A stretch of 64,000 nt of DNA from Aphrophora alni (GCA_963513935.1 OY740769.1:33073120-33137119), one strand, 5' to 3'. Shown: positions 47,331-60,199, counted from the stretch's first letter. Numbers and translations are program-made. Notes: generated by a model not told the origin, from the sequence alone.

Positions 47331-50300
47331 CAACAAGAAATATCTGCTGTTACATTAATATACATAAATAATCATTTAGTTATATGTATAGACATGTTTT
47401 TATCTTTATGCTACAACACTAATATTCATATAGTAGTGCCTACATTTTAGATATCCTATTGCTAGTTTTTTTATTTTTTATTATTAGGATGACTTCTTAT
47501 AAAACGCAGTTTCAATATAGATATTTAGCAAAGCGATACACCTCCTGTGGTTATCTATAGAATATGATGTAGGCCTAATCGTAACACTATTTCTTTAACC
47601 GTGGAAACTGAAGTCAATAATAAACTTAGATTTACAGGATAGAGATACACACTGGGTGGTACTAAATTATTTCTTCACCATCCTAATACTGTCAATAAAG
47701 GAATAAATTATTCCTCCCTTTACAAGACCTAAATATTTGTTCTGATAAAGAGAGTCTAAATCGTATTAGGGATGACCTTAGTTACAAATAGATATCCTCA
47801 AATTAATACTTTCTAACTATAAATATAAACAATTTAAAGGAAAAGAAAGAGTCTAAAACATAGATAAACCTTTATCATATATGATGATCTCTTTATGTGC
47901 CGGATTATCGAATATAGTTAAGTATGTTGCTGGAAATATAAAATATGTACAGCTTTAAATAAAATCAAAAAGCCAAACCAAAAAATGGCACTCAGGAGAC
48001 TAAAAACTCTATTTACAGTATTATATGTGAATGTGAAATCGAAAAGAACAAAACATTTTTGGTCCAAATATCATAAATTTAATGGGGAAGGGGCAAAAAT
48101 AAAAACAAAAATTAATTGAAGCCTTATACATAAAGCTATCGGACAATTCTATTCCCTAAACCCAGTATAGAAATAAGGCGATTATGCCTTCAAAGCTGAA
48201 AATTAGCTGCCAAATCCCTAGGTGAGAATAAAGACTCGATCTCAGACCAAACTTGTGAAAGAAGGGGCAATAGTGATGTATTCCGATTACAGTTTTTTCT
48301 CTTGGCTTCACCCCCTCAACAATCAATTGCTTGCCGTACTTTGTTTAGTATAGGTACTGTGTGATGGTTAACTGATCATGTTTGTACTTAATCATGGGTT
48401 TGACTGCTCAGGCATAGTTTTAGACTAGTGAATATAGTGTTTTCTTTCAAGAATTAAAAGAAGATATGGATACATTTCTCGGATACATCTGAGAAGGTTC
48501 AATAGAAAATATAACGTTTTCCGTGTTGTGTAATTTTTATGCCAAATTTATACAGCTAAACCAATTATTTGGAATAAATTTCTCAAAAATTAATCCAGTA
48601 GTTCTCCAACACTAAAAAGAAATGTAATAAGGCTATTTAGGTCCAATACAGTTTTGCTTAAGCCCACCAAATCTTTTTAGTGATTTCCGCATGTCTGCAG
48701 TGATTACAACCCAACACATTTTAGTAGATAATAACTGTAGTATAAGTATCATAGGAATTATGTTGGAATATAAAAATCTAGATTAAAAATATTCTAGTGA
48801 GACAACTCACAATTTATTTAAATTATTTAAATAAATCAGTACAGCATGGAATGCGATTCATTATAGACAACCGATAGTAACGACTCCAAGCGTCAAAAAT
48901 GTCAACATACCTAGGCCTAGTCAGGACTACGATTTCAGAAGAATACAACAAAATTAAAGTACTATAAAACGTAAAACATGAACAAAACTATTCTAAATTA
49001 CATCCCATAATTTATTTTCAAAAACCCCGAGGAAAAACTCAAAATATAACGAAAGTTATCAACATTTTAAGACCGACTAAATACGATCCCCTTCATAACG
49101 GTAAATAGTTTAACATAACCTTACTACGACAAGGTTATAAATTAACAAGACCTAATATCCAAATTTAATCAATACCAGTAGATTCTACCATATACCTCCT
49201 TTCAAATTCATCATTCGTTTTAATACATAAACTCTTATTAATTAATAATCACTTCTTAAAGTTTTCAAGTGAACAATCCATTGACCGGTATAGGCATATG
49301 ACAAATAGATAAGCCACACCCCTTTGACGTCATACATCTCATCGCAGTTTCAAACCTTGACCGACACGAATAAAAGAATATGTAATGAAATTAATTTCAG
49401 TTAATAAATGAATATGGTAAGGGAAACCAAATACCAGTTAGATAAATATAAAATGTAAACTGTGAAAACAATGTAAATTTATATAGTTATTAGTTAGATA
49501 AAAATTGTTTAGCAATAAAATCACTAATTGAGATATTATAAATACTTGAGAAGTGCAGTGCCATTAAGTGTAAAGTGCAATGATTTAGACACCACAGGAT
49601 ATTCCTAGAGGGGTCCTATGAATTGCAATTGTAGATCAAAATGGTTACAAACTAATTTAATTGTTAGTTAGTTGTGATTCAGACTCCAAACGCAGCAAAT
49701 GTATTTTTCATCAGATCTAAATTTTAAGAAGAGCTCCAGAAATAAATTATAAACCGGGAGGGCCAGTAAACAAAGTATTATCGTAAAAGAAAAGGATGTT
49801 AGTATAAATAAAGACAGGCCTATTATAATCAGACGATATATCGGTGAGACAATTCCATTTCATTAGCTTGATATGAATGTTATTAATATCAATTGAACAC
49901 AATATATAGTTTTAATAAACAATTACGTAAATAGAAGAAGAAAACATTACCAATTAATTATAAACAATATTCGAAGATGTAAATATTTTTAACAATAAAG
50001 GACTTAGCCTAGATATTGAATTTGAAATTAACCTTAGGGTTAATATGAAATTAGACCTGAACTTGTTGTAATTTTAATTTTTTATAAATATAAAGTGAAC
50101 ATTTGTTTAATAGTAATTTCTGAGAACTAATTCCAATTAATAATTAAACGTTATAAACTTGAGTATTGAACAAACAATAATTGATATTTTCATGTCCATG
50201 TACCATAATTTTAGGATGTTTATAAATGTATGTAAATAATTGTAGAGTAGATAATGTATATATATGTGTGTTTCGCTCAAAGTGTGAGGTATCTGGATTG

Positions 50301-50749
50301 TGCCGGCGACAACCTTATAACCCCAAGATTTAAGAGTCAATAGTTTGAAGGACATATAATATTTATATTGAGTTGTTAAATTTCTGAAATTTAATTTATG
50401 TATTAATAAAATACCTAGTCAAAAGAGAGTTTCAATTGTTATCATTGTAACCAATGTTTTTCTTTATTAATCAACTAGCTTAACCTTCAAATATTTTTCA
50501 TATACCACATTGTGGTATATTATTAATTTGAATGAAAGAAAGATCATAAAGATTTATTGTAGCATTTCATTTTAGGCTCCTCAATCAAAAGCTTTGAGTT
50601 GTTTTTTTGAGAAGATGTACATTTCACTAGAAACATTTATTGGCTAAATCATAAGCCTTTTTGTGATGTTTAATATATATTTTCAGACATGACATGACAA
50701 ACCCTAATTCATGAACACCAGTATAAGATGTACCACGATAGTCTATATA
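47331..50749. other. First-intron sequence, nothing firmly recognised
   Basis: AT-rich. The only possible regulatory word is a palindromic TGACGTCA at 49325-49332. A small minus-strand frame at 50137-50355 is unrecognised. Confidence 0.45.
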
Positions 50750-51240
50750 GCTTGTTTGTGACGTTAGGGTTTATTTACAAAAATGTATTTGTAGGATAGC
50801 CTAATATGCGTTTCTGTAGAAACTTTACTTCGGCTAAGAGTAACTTTTTTATTCCCGAAATAATAACTCCGAACATTTTATAACTAACAATTTTTTCACA
50901 ACATTTATGCATTCTATACACCTTTCTGAAAAAATGGTGTTTTATAAGTTTGATTTGAATATTTATATTTTAAGGATTTTTCTTCGGAATGTTGACAACT
51001 AAATGATAAAACTTTTGTATATCTTGGGAAAGAGTTAAAAAATATTTTGTACATTTCATGTTCAAGGTATTTATTTACAATTTTATCTTCGCTTACAGCA
51101 ACATTTTTGATTCATAACATATAACTCCACTATTTTTACAAAAAACTTCTTTTTTTATAATATAAATGGATGCGGTAAATGTTTACTTTAAGATAGCACC
51201 TTATTTTCCGGATTTTATTTTATTATCAACTACTACATAC
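50750..51240 (-). repeat. Decayed copy of the piggyBac-like internal repeats
   Basis: AATAATAACTCCGAACATTTTATAACTAAC and GCATTCTATACACCTTTCTG follow the same order as in the arms at 10.7-11.5 kb. A second round starts near 51110 (TTCATAACATATAACTCCAC). Further weak similarity is near 51800. Confidence 0.5.
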
Positions 51241-51492
51241 CGGTACCTTACTTCTTAAGAATTATTCTGAAATTAACATGAAAAATTACAATAAAAAAAC
51301 TATCAAATCCGACATATTAATATGTTAGATATAATGGCAGATGTTCAAATTTACGTCTCATATGTTACAAGAGATATTTTAATCAATAATATCAGTGATC
51401 ACAGATCACGTGATATGCTGTGGATCCTCCATATTAATAATCTAATTTCAAATCCATAACTTCAATAAACTTGCGTAAGGTTTGCCAGGTGG

Positions 51493-51512
51493 TTATATAT
51501 ATATATATATAA
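51493..51512. repeat. (TA)n microsatellite
   Basis: Ten TA dinucleotides. Confidence 0.95.
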
Positions 51513-52133
51513 GGTAGGCCTATATAATTATATCGCAAAGTAAGCAAATCATTAACTTCAATAAACATACAAAAGGCAACCTGGACAAACCTGTTGTGAT
51601 ATGAAATAGCGATCTAATATAGTCTCATTGAGTAATGCACATGCACCCAATTAACATTGCCCTTATATTTTACCTAAAAATACATTGGATTTTTCAGTGA
51701 AAAATAGTGATCTGCACAAGGAAAACGTTACTTATTCTTAAAAAATATGGTATGTAGTGGACAATAAAAGAAAAATAAGGCGCAACCATAAACATTTATC
51801 ATTATGTCTTTCTGGGAAAAGTGGTGTTTTAAAAGTTTAGTTTAAGATAAGATTACTATTTTTTGTGAATTAGGTTATAATAAAAGTATTAAAAATGCCC
51901 TATAGCATTGCTGGTTATAGGGTTTTAATCATTTATTCTTACGAAAATTTGAAGTAGGCTTAAACCTACTTCAATGATAAAGAGAATAGCTTAGGTTTAT
52001 AATTTATATACACATGTAACTTATTACAGCTTCACAACTACATTTTAGATAAGACTAGGGCTATAAGTGTATTGGATGCACCCGCGAATTACTTACTACT
52101 AAAAACTACAATAATACATAAAATAAATCATAC

Positions 52134-52300
52134 CTGAACTAATAATATTGATCCAGAATAGAGAAAATACAAATTCAATCAAATTTAAATAGCTAGTTAT
52201 GAATGAAACGTTACAATAATAGTAGTACAATGCCTGTAGCTGCATACATTTGGCTCAAGATGGCTGCCAACACAAGACAAGAAACACAATATGCAACGCA
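52134..52300 (-). other. Candidate non-coding first exon of the SR gene
   Basis: Both alternative ATG exons (2a and 2b) are preceded by a splice acceptor with a single base before the ATG, so an upstream 5' UTR exon must exist. The best candidate ends at 52134 with TTCAG before GTATGA, just downstream of the promoter-like motifs. A second possible donor, GTAAGT, is at 52096-52091. The 5' limit is a guess. Confidence 0.3.
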
Positions 52301-52400
52301 GCAAGGCTAGGAAGGATGAAGCCGTTGAGAACCAACTTCCGGCAACTTGCTAATCTTTACTCCGGGGCTTACAGAAACAAATCAATGGAACTTGATAATA
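52250..52400 (-). promoter_or_regulatory. Candidate housekeeping-type promoter of the SR gene
   Basis: This short stretch is less AT-rich than its surroundings. It carries an ETS/GABP-like ACTTCCGG at 52335-52342 and a YY1-like CAAGATGGC at 52256-52264, about 75 bp apart. That pair is common around start sites of broadly expressed genes with no TATA box. It lies upstream of the first coding exons on the minus strand. No start site is proven, and a divergent plus-strand gene could share the region. Confidence 0.4.
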
Positions 52401-54477
52401 TTCGCTTTTCACTTAAAAATACAAATATAACTAAATTATAAATAATGAATTTGTTATTATTTAAACATTTTACTAATAAATACTGAAATTTATATTTTCT
52501 GAATTAAAATAAAATATAAAAAACGCACTGTCTTGAATAAATTATAATTAAAATAATGCATATATAAAATAAAGTATTTATTAAAGATCTAAGAGTTAAA
52601 ACATATCACAATTATCATATAGTTTTGAAAGAATTAAATCACAACTTCAGTTTTATAATTATTGCTGTAATGAATACAAATTTATGAATTATTATCATTT
52701 ACTAAGATATTTACCATTGCAAAAAGTAATCACATTTTTACCTATCTTCATAATTTAATAAACTACCAATTGAGTATACGAGGAATACAATTATGTTTAT
52801 TATTGTGTGTCATAAAATTATGTTTAAAATATTTAAATGACCCTGAGACTATTAACCAAAAAACAAATACTTATGTGTACATACTGTAGAAAATTTATTC
52901 GTATTCTCTATGAAATATTGTGTTTTTAGAGTAATAAATCCAAAAATTTGTAAAAGGCATTATGTTGTTCCCGCACTTAGCCTTCTTCTATAAAAAAAAA
53001 ATGGTAAATTCTTAAAAATGGATCAAAAACAGAGTTTGATTACACGTTCTTTTCCTTTATTATATATTCTACGTTTCTTTTAGTCATTCAATATTTTAAC
53101 GAAATTTGCAAACACACCACAAATATATATACAGAAATCACAACTTCAATAATGTCTTTATAATTTTTAGTTATTAAACAATTTTTTTTGAAAGAATTTT
53201 ACTTAAATTTTTATATTTCTTTTTGTTTATATAATTATATGCTCTAGATAAAGCCCTTTGTATATTTGATCTTACCAAATTTGTGAGCAAGTGATTTTCA
53301 TAAAACAATAATTATTACTAAAAACTCCGTTGTTAAAATTAAATTTCGTGTGTACCAATATATTAAAGTTATGAATTAAAACGTACATTAAGCTTTGAGA
53401 GAAGTCAAATTAATCCAAAGGCCTTCAACAAATTTTCTGTTTTATTAGGCGGATGTTGATTTACTTTATTATTCAACTTTTTAATAACGATATTACTATA
53501 GAATAGAAAAGCAAATATTACCTTTTTATTAAAACTGTAATACTTAAATACTAAGAAATATTGTATTTATAAAGCATAATAAAACCGGAGTGTCAAGGAT
53601 AAAGTTTTAGCTTTGGTGTTTGTCTTTTGGGTTCAAGACTATAGAAAATGGCCGCTTCCCAAAACAATGAAATGATTAAAAGTAATCAGCTGAAAATTAT
53701 TGGTTTATGGAAAATCAGTCTTCTCTTTTCTAGAGAAATGGGAAAGGGTCTTGAAATTTATTCTTCATTACTTATGAATACTGTCAATTGCATATATATA
53801 TCTGCAGATTTACATAATTTATTCAATATAATTTTGTGTAGTAGCATAATTGAGTTTATAAATTGTGGGTTAATTTAATAAAATGGTAAAGTAATAATAC
53901 TGAAGGTCTTTATTGGCTTTCTATATTTTTGAATTATTTTATTCAGGGTTTTCGTAATAAAGGCATAAGCTTCTATTTGCGCTTGTTCAAAATCTGAGCA
54001 TAACCTTTAATTCTTCATGGTGAGTTTACATTCATTTATAAAATTTGGGATACAGTTTAAAAAACTCGTTTAGACTAGCTATGATTTAACTCATTTTCAT
54101 GGCTATAAGGTATAATTTTAAAAGTAGCCTAGATTATTTATTAACATTTATTATATATGTAAAATGATCCTGGACTGTTTTTTAAATTTGGTTAGATACC
54201 CTGGCCTATGCCTAAACTTTGTTAACATTCAATATCAACCAGTTTGTTAAACCTATGCTTTTAAAAATTCTGGGACTGTGGCTTCCCATTTCCATTGTTG
54301 GAATTTCAGCTTTACAATAAATGTTTTTAACCTTAGCCTACTGCTAAACATTAGGATACATTTGATAATTTAGACTTACTACAAATTTTATTCAGTTGTG
54401 TTCCGAAAATGAAAACAACAGTTGATGAAGTCTGCATACATGCGGTGAAAGTGCACAGTGATCGAATATGTATATTG
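52401..54477. other. Intergenic region between the two genes
   Basis: AT-rich region upstream of both genes. Apart from the tentative exon at 53648 I see no coding sequence. If the divergent arrangement is right, the stretch 52.4-53.6 kb holds regulatory sequence for both. Confidence 0.4.
53648..53681 (+). CDS. Possible first coding exon of the small membrane-protein gene
   Basis: ATGGCCGCTTCC opens a frame reading MAASQNNEMIK plus one base before a weak donor-like GTAATC. That single base would pair with AC at the start of the 60055 exon to give Asn, so the phase agrees. The context AAAATGGCCGC resembles a start codon near a YY1-type element. Against it: the donor is poor, the implied intron is 6.4 kb, and the frame stays open to 53878 without splicing. 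The real 5' exon may be non-coding and lie elsewhere. Confidence 0.22.
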
Positions 54478-55231
54478 GGTAAATGTCCAGTTAATACCCC
54501 TTTGCGATTTAATATAGAAATTTTATGAAATCACGTTTTACATACCTCAATATGAATCAGTTGGATCATTCTTAAGCTGGGAAGTCCATTTCAAGTATGA
54601 AAATCCATTATTTCTGTCTAAAATAAGCAATTTAAAAGTGTGCATTCAATGATCAGAGTGCACAATGAGGATGAGCCTGTGTTTCTAGGTTTCATAAGTC
54701 AAGAATAGCTAATAAAATAGTGTGTTGTTAAAAGTGTTTTATAATAGTTTACATACTTCATTATGAAACAATTATATCATCCTTAAGTCGGGTAGACCAT
54801 TTTCAAATATGAAAATCCATTATTTCTGTTTAAAATAAGGAATTTAAAAGTTTGCAGTCAATGGTCAAAATGCACGAGGATGAGCCTATGCATATAGGTT
54901 TCTATATATACCTTACCAGACCTGTCTTTTCTAAATATACATTAATACATACAATTACCAATCCAAACCTATTTGCTTTATGCGGATGACTCAATATATA
55001 TTCACACCATTGCCATATGAATTTCTATAAACAGATAGATACCTTAACCTAATAAATCTAGGATTTTGTACTTTTAAATTGCTCATTTTAGACAGAAATA
55101 TTGTATTTCATTCAAGAAAATAGTCTTCCCAGCTTAAGGATGATCCAATTGTTTAATAATAAGATATGTAAAACACGATTTCATGGTATTTCTATATAAA
55201 AACGCAAAGGGGTGTTAACTGGACATTTACC
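54478..55231. mobile_element. Non-autonomous element with ~130-bp terminal inverted repeats
   Basis: The left end GGTAAATGTCCAGTTAATAC then CCCTTTGCG is matched at the right by CGCAAAGGGG then TGTTAACTGGACATTTACC. The inverted similarity continues through ATGAAATCACGTTTTACATA. Inside is a direct duplication of about 212 bp (GAAAATCCATTATTTCTGT near 54599 and 54808). No coding sequence. The target duplication is unclear (ATTG occurs on both sides). Confidence 0.75.
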
Positions 55232-57331
55232 GTGCATTGTGGCTGCGAATCAAAACTGACAATTGGTTGAACATACCCTTTTAAATCGTCCACAGATGAT
55301 TTGCGTTTTGATTTACTTTCACTTGATTAGTGTTAAATTTACACTTAAGTTATCCCTCTTGAGTCTTTATAATAAAAGTAATAATTATTTTTAGGAGAGA
55401 GAGGGAGTGGTTGTTTTAAATTGGGCATTTTCTAACTCTAGCTTTACCATACATTTTGATGATTGTTTGCCTTACCTGACCTATGCAATTTGAAAAAAAA
55501 GAAGAAATTGTGTGTGGGTTCCTAAGAGATCATCTATTCAAGTACTAACCGTGCTCAACAATGCTTGACCTCGGTGATCTATAAACGCATTGAATTCTGT
55601 AGTTTTGAAATTGTGATTTTTTCGTAAAAAGTAGCTCTGTGTGGACAACTTATTTTGGTAAATATGCAAGAGGGTTGCCCGATCGATTTAAGTGTGAAAT
55701 CTCGGCATTTCGTCTTCAAAATAGAGTTTTTTCTATAATTTTTATCATTCTTAACAAAGTAAGTGGTTTTTTATCTCTCACAATTCATTATTTACTTAAC
55801 AATCTTAGAAATTGTCAAATTTGTAACATATTCTATCATGTAGCCATTTGGAATCACTTATGGGGCACATGCGCACTTCATTCACTAATTGAGGTTGATA
55901 TTACTACGCCTCTATGATATAAGTTTCACGATGACTAGGTCTAGAATTACCTATAGGTAAAGTAAGATAAATATATAATGACCTCCCTTGACTTGTATTC
56001 CTTTAACTAGATATGGTTACGTAACCATATAATTATATAGTTACTTTCCCTGACCTGGTTAAACTGAACTATTTTCGCAGAACAAAATAATCATCGATAG
56101 ATTTTACTTCAAATTGATGAAATATATTTGTCGAAATAACCTCAAAATGCCATAAAACAATCATTTAAATTGCTATTTTCTGACAGAAATAATGAATTGG
56201 GAAACATAAAATTGAACAGCATTGTTAAGAAATATTGAAACTATTGAAAAAACGCTATTTTGAAGATGCTGAGTTTTTGCACTATATCGGACAACTCTCC
56301 TGCATATTAACCTTTATTTTATTATTAAGAAATAAGGTATGTAGAACAAAGTTTTTAAAAAATCGCCAAATATACTGTTAAGTTTCTTTGTAAACAGTTA
56401 CCAAAATTTCATATGACATTTATGGTGAACTGGTATGGCGTTTTTTAACTTTTATTTAGGACTTATAAATATTAGAAATTAACCTTACCTAAATTTTTAA
56501 GAAATTTGTTGACACTTGATGTTGCATTAGAAGTTAATGGCTGATTACAAATCCTATTTTTGTTGAACATTTACTAACCATAATAATATAATTTAACTAT
56601 TATTGTATTAGGTCTAATTAAATTAAAGTTTTATTTTGTTTTTAGAAAGCAATATTAATTTTGTATTTAGTTAAAAGATGAAAACTTTTAAGGTCATCTT
56701 AGTTTAAAAATAAGTTTTATTAATGTAATTTATGTACTATGTAGTTAATAGTACTGTTTTAATTTTTGGTATAGGCTAAAGGACTTTTAGATAGTTAACA
56801 TTTTCATTTTATATGTTGTAGATTTAATGTTGTTCTAATTTACTAATAATTAATTTCAACATAACTCTTTTGTTGATAAAAAAAAAATTAGGCTATTCTG
56901 TTTTTATTATTATTATAGGGAATTGAATAAGTTAATAAATGGGGTGCATTAGGTCACTAACCTTAACACATATACCGAAACATGATTTTGTTTAACACTA
57001 ACCGAAACATAAGGTCATTTCGACCATTTTGTTTAGTTCTTCTGGTTTTTATGTGTTTTCTCTTTGTTTAAGCTCTAACATCGTATAGTTAAGCATATAG
57101 GGGTAATATAATAATGTTTACGCATTTTGAAAGACAAATAAATTTTTATTTGACACAAAAAACAAACTATACTTCTATTCAAAAAATGGAAACTGCATAA
57201 TTTTTATATGAAAATATCTATACCCTTGGACTAAAAGAAGATACCGTATTTGAAATGTAGAAAATATACTGTAGTAGAGACATATAAGTATATATATTTA
57301 TATGTTGTTGTACAAGTTTACCATACACAGT
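55232..57331. other. Intron or intergenic sequence, nothing recognised
   Basis: A 92-codon plus frame at 55639-55917 (MWTTYFGKYARGLPDRFKCE…) is not recognised and lacks support. AAGGTCATTTCGACCATTTT near 57010 could belong to the end of the neighbouring piggyBac element. Confidence 0.4.
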
Positions 57332-58687
57332 TCAGACTTTCTCATTGGCAGTTGCACAGTTGAAGCATGATCTTATTTGGCATCGACAGCAAATCAGAGT
57401 GCTGCACTTGAAGCACTTGTGCTGGGTCTTCCGATCATTTCCCGGAGGGCATTTTCCACAGGTTTTCCTTTTTTGCAAATGATCACTAAGGGTATCTGCA
57501 GCTGCTGGAGGATCTGGAGGGCTTTCTAGGATCTTCTTGATATCCATTTTCAGTTCTCTTGGAAGATTAGCTACATCTTCAAGCCTTCTTTGCAGATGTG
57601 GAACGATCAAGTCATGAGCTAAGAGCTTGATGAATTCAAAACGGTTCGTCATTATTGTACCAGAATAGCTCATATAGACTACGAAACTATTGACAGATGC
57701 AATGTTGATCAGCTAATAAAACATGGCTAGCGGCCACCATCTTGTTTTCCTGTTTGATGAAAAAACAGCACACTTCATATCCAAAATATCTACTCCAATT
57801 TTGGTGTCGTAGAAACTGATCATTTCAGGTTTTTTCTTTTCTTGGTTTGTTTGAATTCTGTTGTGAAATGTTGAAATGAGGCAAACTGACCTGTTCTTCT
57901 TTGGCACATAAGACATAAGTGTCATTTCACCTCTAAATCCATACAATGTAGAGATAACAGGTCGACGTGTGTTCGCTTTGGAACTCTTCAGGGATTGCTC
58001 GTTTGTCTTTCCTGATGATGCCCACATAGGTCAACTTCATCTTTCTTAGTTGCTCTACACCGTCCAATGAAGTAAACCAATTGTCTGCAGTTACATTACG
58101 ATTACTACCTTCAATTACTTTACACAATCTAGTAAGAGACTGAACAGGGACTGGCATCTCTTTTCCTTTTCAGACAATCCCACACCATCACTATTTTTAC
58201 CAGTGTAAATGTATGCATTTACAAGGTAAGATGTCTTTGAGTCTGTAAGGTACATCAGTTTAATTCCAAATTTTTTTGGCTTCTTTGGAATGTACATTTG
58301 AAATGCACAATGCCCTAAAGGCTTCATCTCATCAACTGTGACAAACTCAGATGCGCTATAAGCTTCCTGACTATTGGAAATAATTCTGTAAAACATTTCA
58401 GAAATAGCAGCAGCTTTATCATTCTGCTTTCTCTGAGCACGGGTCTGTGTGTCATCGAACCGTAAAGTTGCAATCAGGATTTCATAGCGCTTTACAGACA
58501 TTGTTGCATGAAATAAGGGGCAGTTGTATTCATCTTTTGTGAACATGGATACTATTTGTTCATAATTTGACCATAGCATTGATGAAAGTAACAACAAACC
58601 AATCAGGGCATGTACTTCTTCTACATTGGTGTCCAGGTAATTGCTTTTGTTTGTGTTTGCAGAGAGATTCATCCTAACCCTGGCCAA
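57332..58687 (-). pseudogene. piggyBac transposase, nearly full catalytic region, inactivated
   Basis: Domains in order: dimerisation/DNA-binding helices (EVHALIGLLLLSSMLWS), first catalytic Asp in FVTVDEMKPLG (residue 119 of the first frame), YIPKKPKKFGIKLMYL, second Asp in NVTADNWFTS, third in TKIGVDILDMKC, RKTRWWPLAMFY, and a C-terminal cysteine-rich zinc-binding region (CGKCPPGN … HKCFKCSTLICCRCQIRSC). All three catalytic Asp are present. Lesions: a single-base frameshift in an A-rich run near 58150, another near 57965, and a TAG at about 57715 after MFY. The acidic N-terminus is not found upstream. It lies between the two genes or in the first intron of the plus-strand gene. Few lesions imply recent inactivation. 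Confidence 0.9.
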
Positions 58688-58919
58688 CTTTTATATATAT
58701 ATTAAATTGCAAACATATCAGAGTAGGCAAACAATTCAGCTAAATTTTGATTTCGATGGTAAAAAAAATCATACTACAGACCTCACATTTTTTGAGCTCC
58801 ATATAAATATGAATTTAAACTGAAAAACATATTTAAATATACTGTGAAAAAACTAAATTCAGCATGTTTTCAAATGTCAATATGATGGAGTACAGTGGAT
58901 CTAAAACCTAAATATCAAT

Positions 58920-59555
58920 AATTTATCATGGTGGCTTTTCCTCAATAATGCAATATGGTATCTTTTTGTGGCGCTCTGCAACAATTATTAATACAATTTT
59001 TAAACAATTTATCCGGTGTATGACTTTTTCAAAGATAACTACTTCCTGTAAACCACTATTTAAGAGGTTGGGAATATTGACACCATTGTATATTCTTGAG
59101 TTAATAATGTTTATTACAATAAATTACAGTAAGGTTTGCAATAACGAAAAGAAGCATAAATATAACACTCGGGCAAAAAATAATGATAAAAAAATGATTT
59201 TGTGTTTCCATGATATCACTTGAACATAGCATCAAAAACCGTTGATTTTGCGGGAAGAATTTTTCAATAATCTTATGTTACTTATTAAAAAAATTGATAT
59301 TTAAGAGGGCACTAAAAGTATTTTTAGTGATAAAATCTTATTATAGTGTCCAGGAGTATTTGAATGATACATTTGTGTAATTAGTTGTAAGTTGGATTAA
59401 CATAATATGAAATTGTATGTGTAGTGTTGGTCTGTATGTTCTACTATGGTTGTTATTTGTTGTATATGTGTTTGACAATGTTACCAGTTTTATAGCTCTT
59501 GCTATATGTAAATTGTTATGTGACAATTAAATAAAATAAAAAAAAAAATAATAAA
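58920..59555 (+). pseudogene. 3' end of a non-LTR retrotransposon (RT C-terminus and tail)
   Basis: The frame reads SSIMQYGIFLWRSAT, then IFKQFIRCMTFSKITTSCKP and LFKRLGILTPLYILELIMF, then KHKYNTRAKN. This is the conserved end of CR1/Jockey-type LINE proteins (YGIxLWG…, ILQKxxxR, L(G)ILTLxxLYIxE, HxYNTRxK). The sequence ends with AATTAAATAAAATAAAAAAA, a LINE-type 3' tail. It is 5'-truncated, as usual for such insertions. Confidence 0.8.
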
Positions 59556-60054
59556 ATAATTATACTAAATTATCCCTAAAAGTAATAGAGATAGCAAGGT
59601 AAATTTATTTTGTATTTTTAGACTCTAACGTAAATAAAAAATAAAAGCAAAATTTTCTCTTACAGTGTACAATTGCAGCAATTCAATTTAATATATTTAT
59701 ATTATTTAAAATTTTGGTCACTGATCTCCTAGTTTCATTTAACAAACTATCTACTAATTTTTATTTTTCTAACAGTAGGTGATATAATAATAACTATTTA
59801 TAATTTTAAGTGAAATCTAATTGGGGCAATTTAATTGGGGGTAGATGTTTTTCTTTAAATTACTAAAAAAAAGTTTTGTTATATTAGGCTTACATTATTC
59901 TCCCAAACACAATATTAAGATTACCCCTACATGTTTTTTATCTTTTCTAATATAAAACCGGTAATATAGAAAATATTTACTATGCATCAGCCAATTATTT
60001 TGTTCATGTAAGTAATCTATTTAGAATAAATATAGACTTATTTTTTGTTTTCAG
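59556..60054. other. Intron sequence upstream of the 60055 exon
   Basis: AT-rich. The acceptor tract TTATTTTTTGTTTTCAG is at its right end. Confidence 0.5.
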
Positions 60055-60199
60055 ACGAAATTCAGATGACCGAAGGACTCACCAGCACAATGATTAATAA
60101 AGATATTGCTAAACCTCTTCATTTCCAGCAGCTGGAAAAGAGTCTCAACATCCAGCCCTTCTTGTCATATGTGGAAAACTTGTTTAAAGAACCTGTTCG
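60055..60199 (+). CDS. Exon of a small predicted membrane protein, unidentified
   Basis: Strong acceptor (TTTTTTGTTTTCAG at 60041-60054) and donor (GTAAGT at 60200). The open phase reads EIQMTEGLTSTMINKDIAK, then PLHFQQLEKSLNIQPF, LSYVENLFKEPV and two bases of an Arg codon. Codon choice is less AT-rich than the surroundings, and no stop occurs in the phase needed to join the 61789 exon. The ATG at 60066 (MTEGL) could be the start if the upstream exon is UTR, giving an 85-residue product. It is predicted to be helical and soluble. I do not recognise the family. Confidence 0.65.

Larger units (their letters stand above)
1..52340 (-). other. B52: SRSF4/5/6-family SR splicing factor gene (B52/SRp55-like), partial
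   Basis: Gene span inferred from six coding exons read on the minus strand. All have canonical GT-AG borders and matching phases. Joined, they give RRM1, an Arg/Gly/Ser-rich linker and the first strand of RRM2, as in insect B52/SRp55 and vertebrate SRSF4/5/6. These nuclear proteins bind exonic splicing enhancers through their RRMs and recruit the spliceosome through a C-terminal RS domain. Here the RS domain and most of RRM2 lie beyond the left edge. Visible introns are about 12.9, 4.6, 7.7 and 23.2 kb, and are filled with transposon remains. The two tandem exon pairs are the notable feature. The non-coding first exon and promoter near 52.1-52.4 kb are inferred. Family assignment is confident; strict orthology to Drosophila B52 is from memory and unaligned. 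Confidence 0.9.

Noticed and set aside
52250..52441. Plus-strand frame starting MAQDGCQHKTRN in the promoter-like region
   Set aside because: Lies antisense over the likely first exon and ends in AT-rich sequence; no homology.
55639..55917. 92-codon plus-strand frame, considered as an exon of the small membrane-protein gene
   Set aside because: No acceptor or donor gives the phase needed by the 60055 exon, and the composition is not gene-like.
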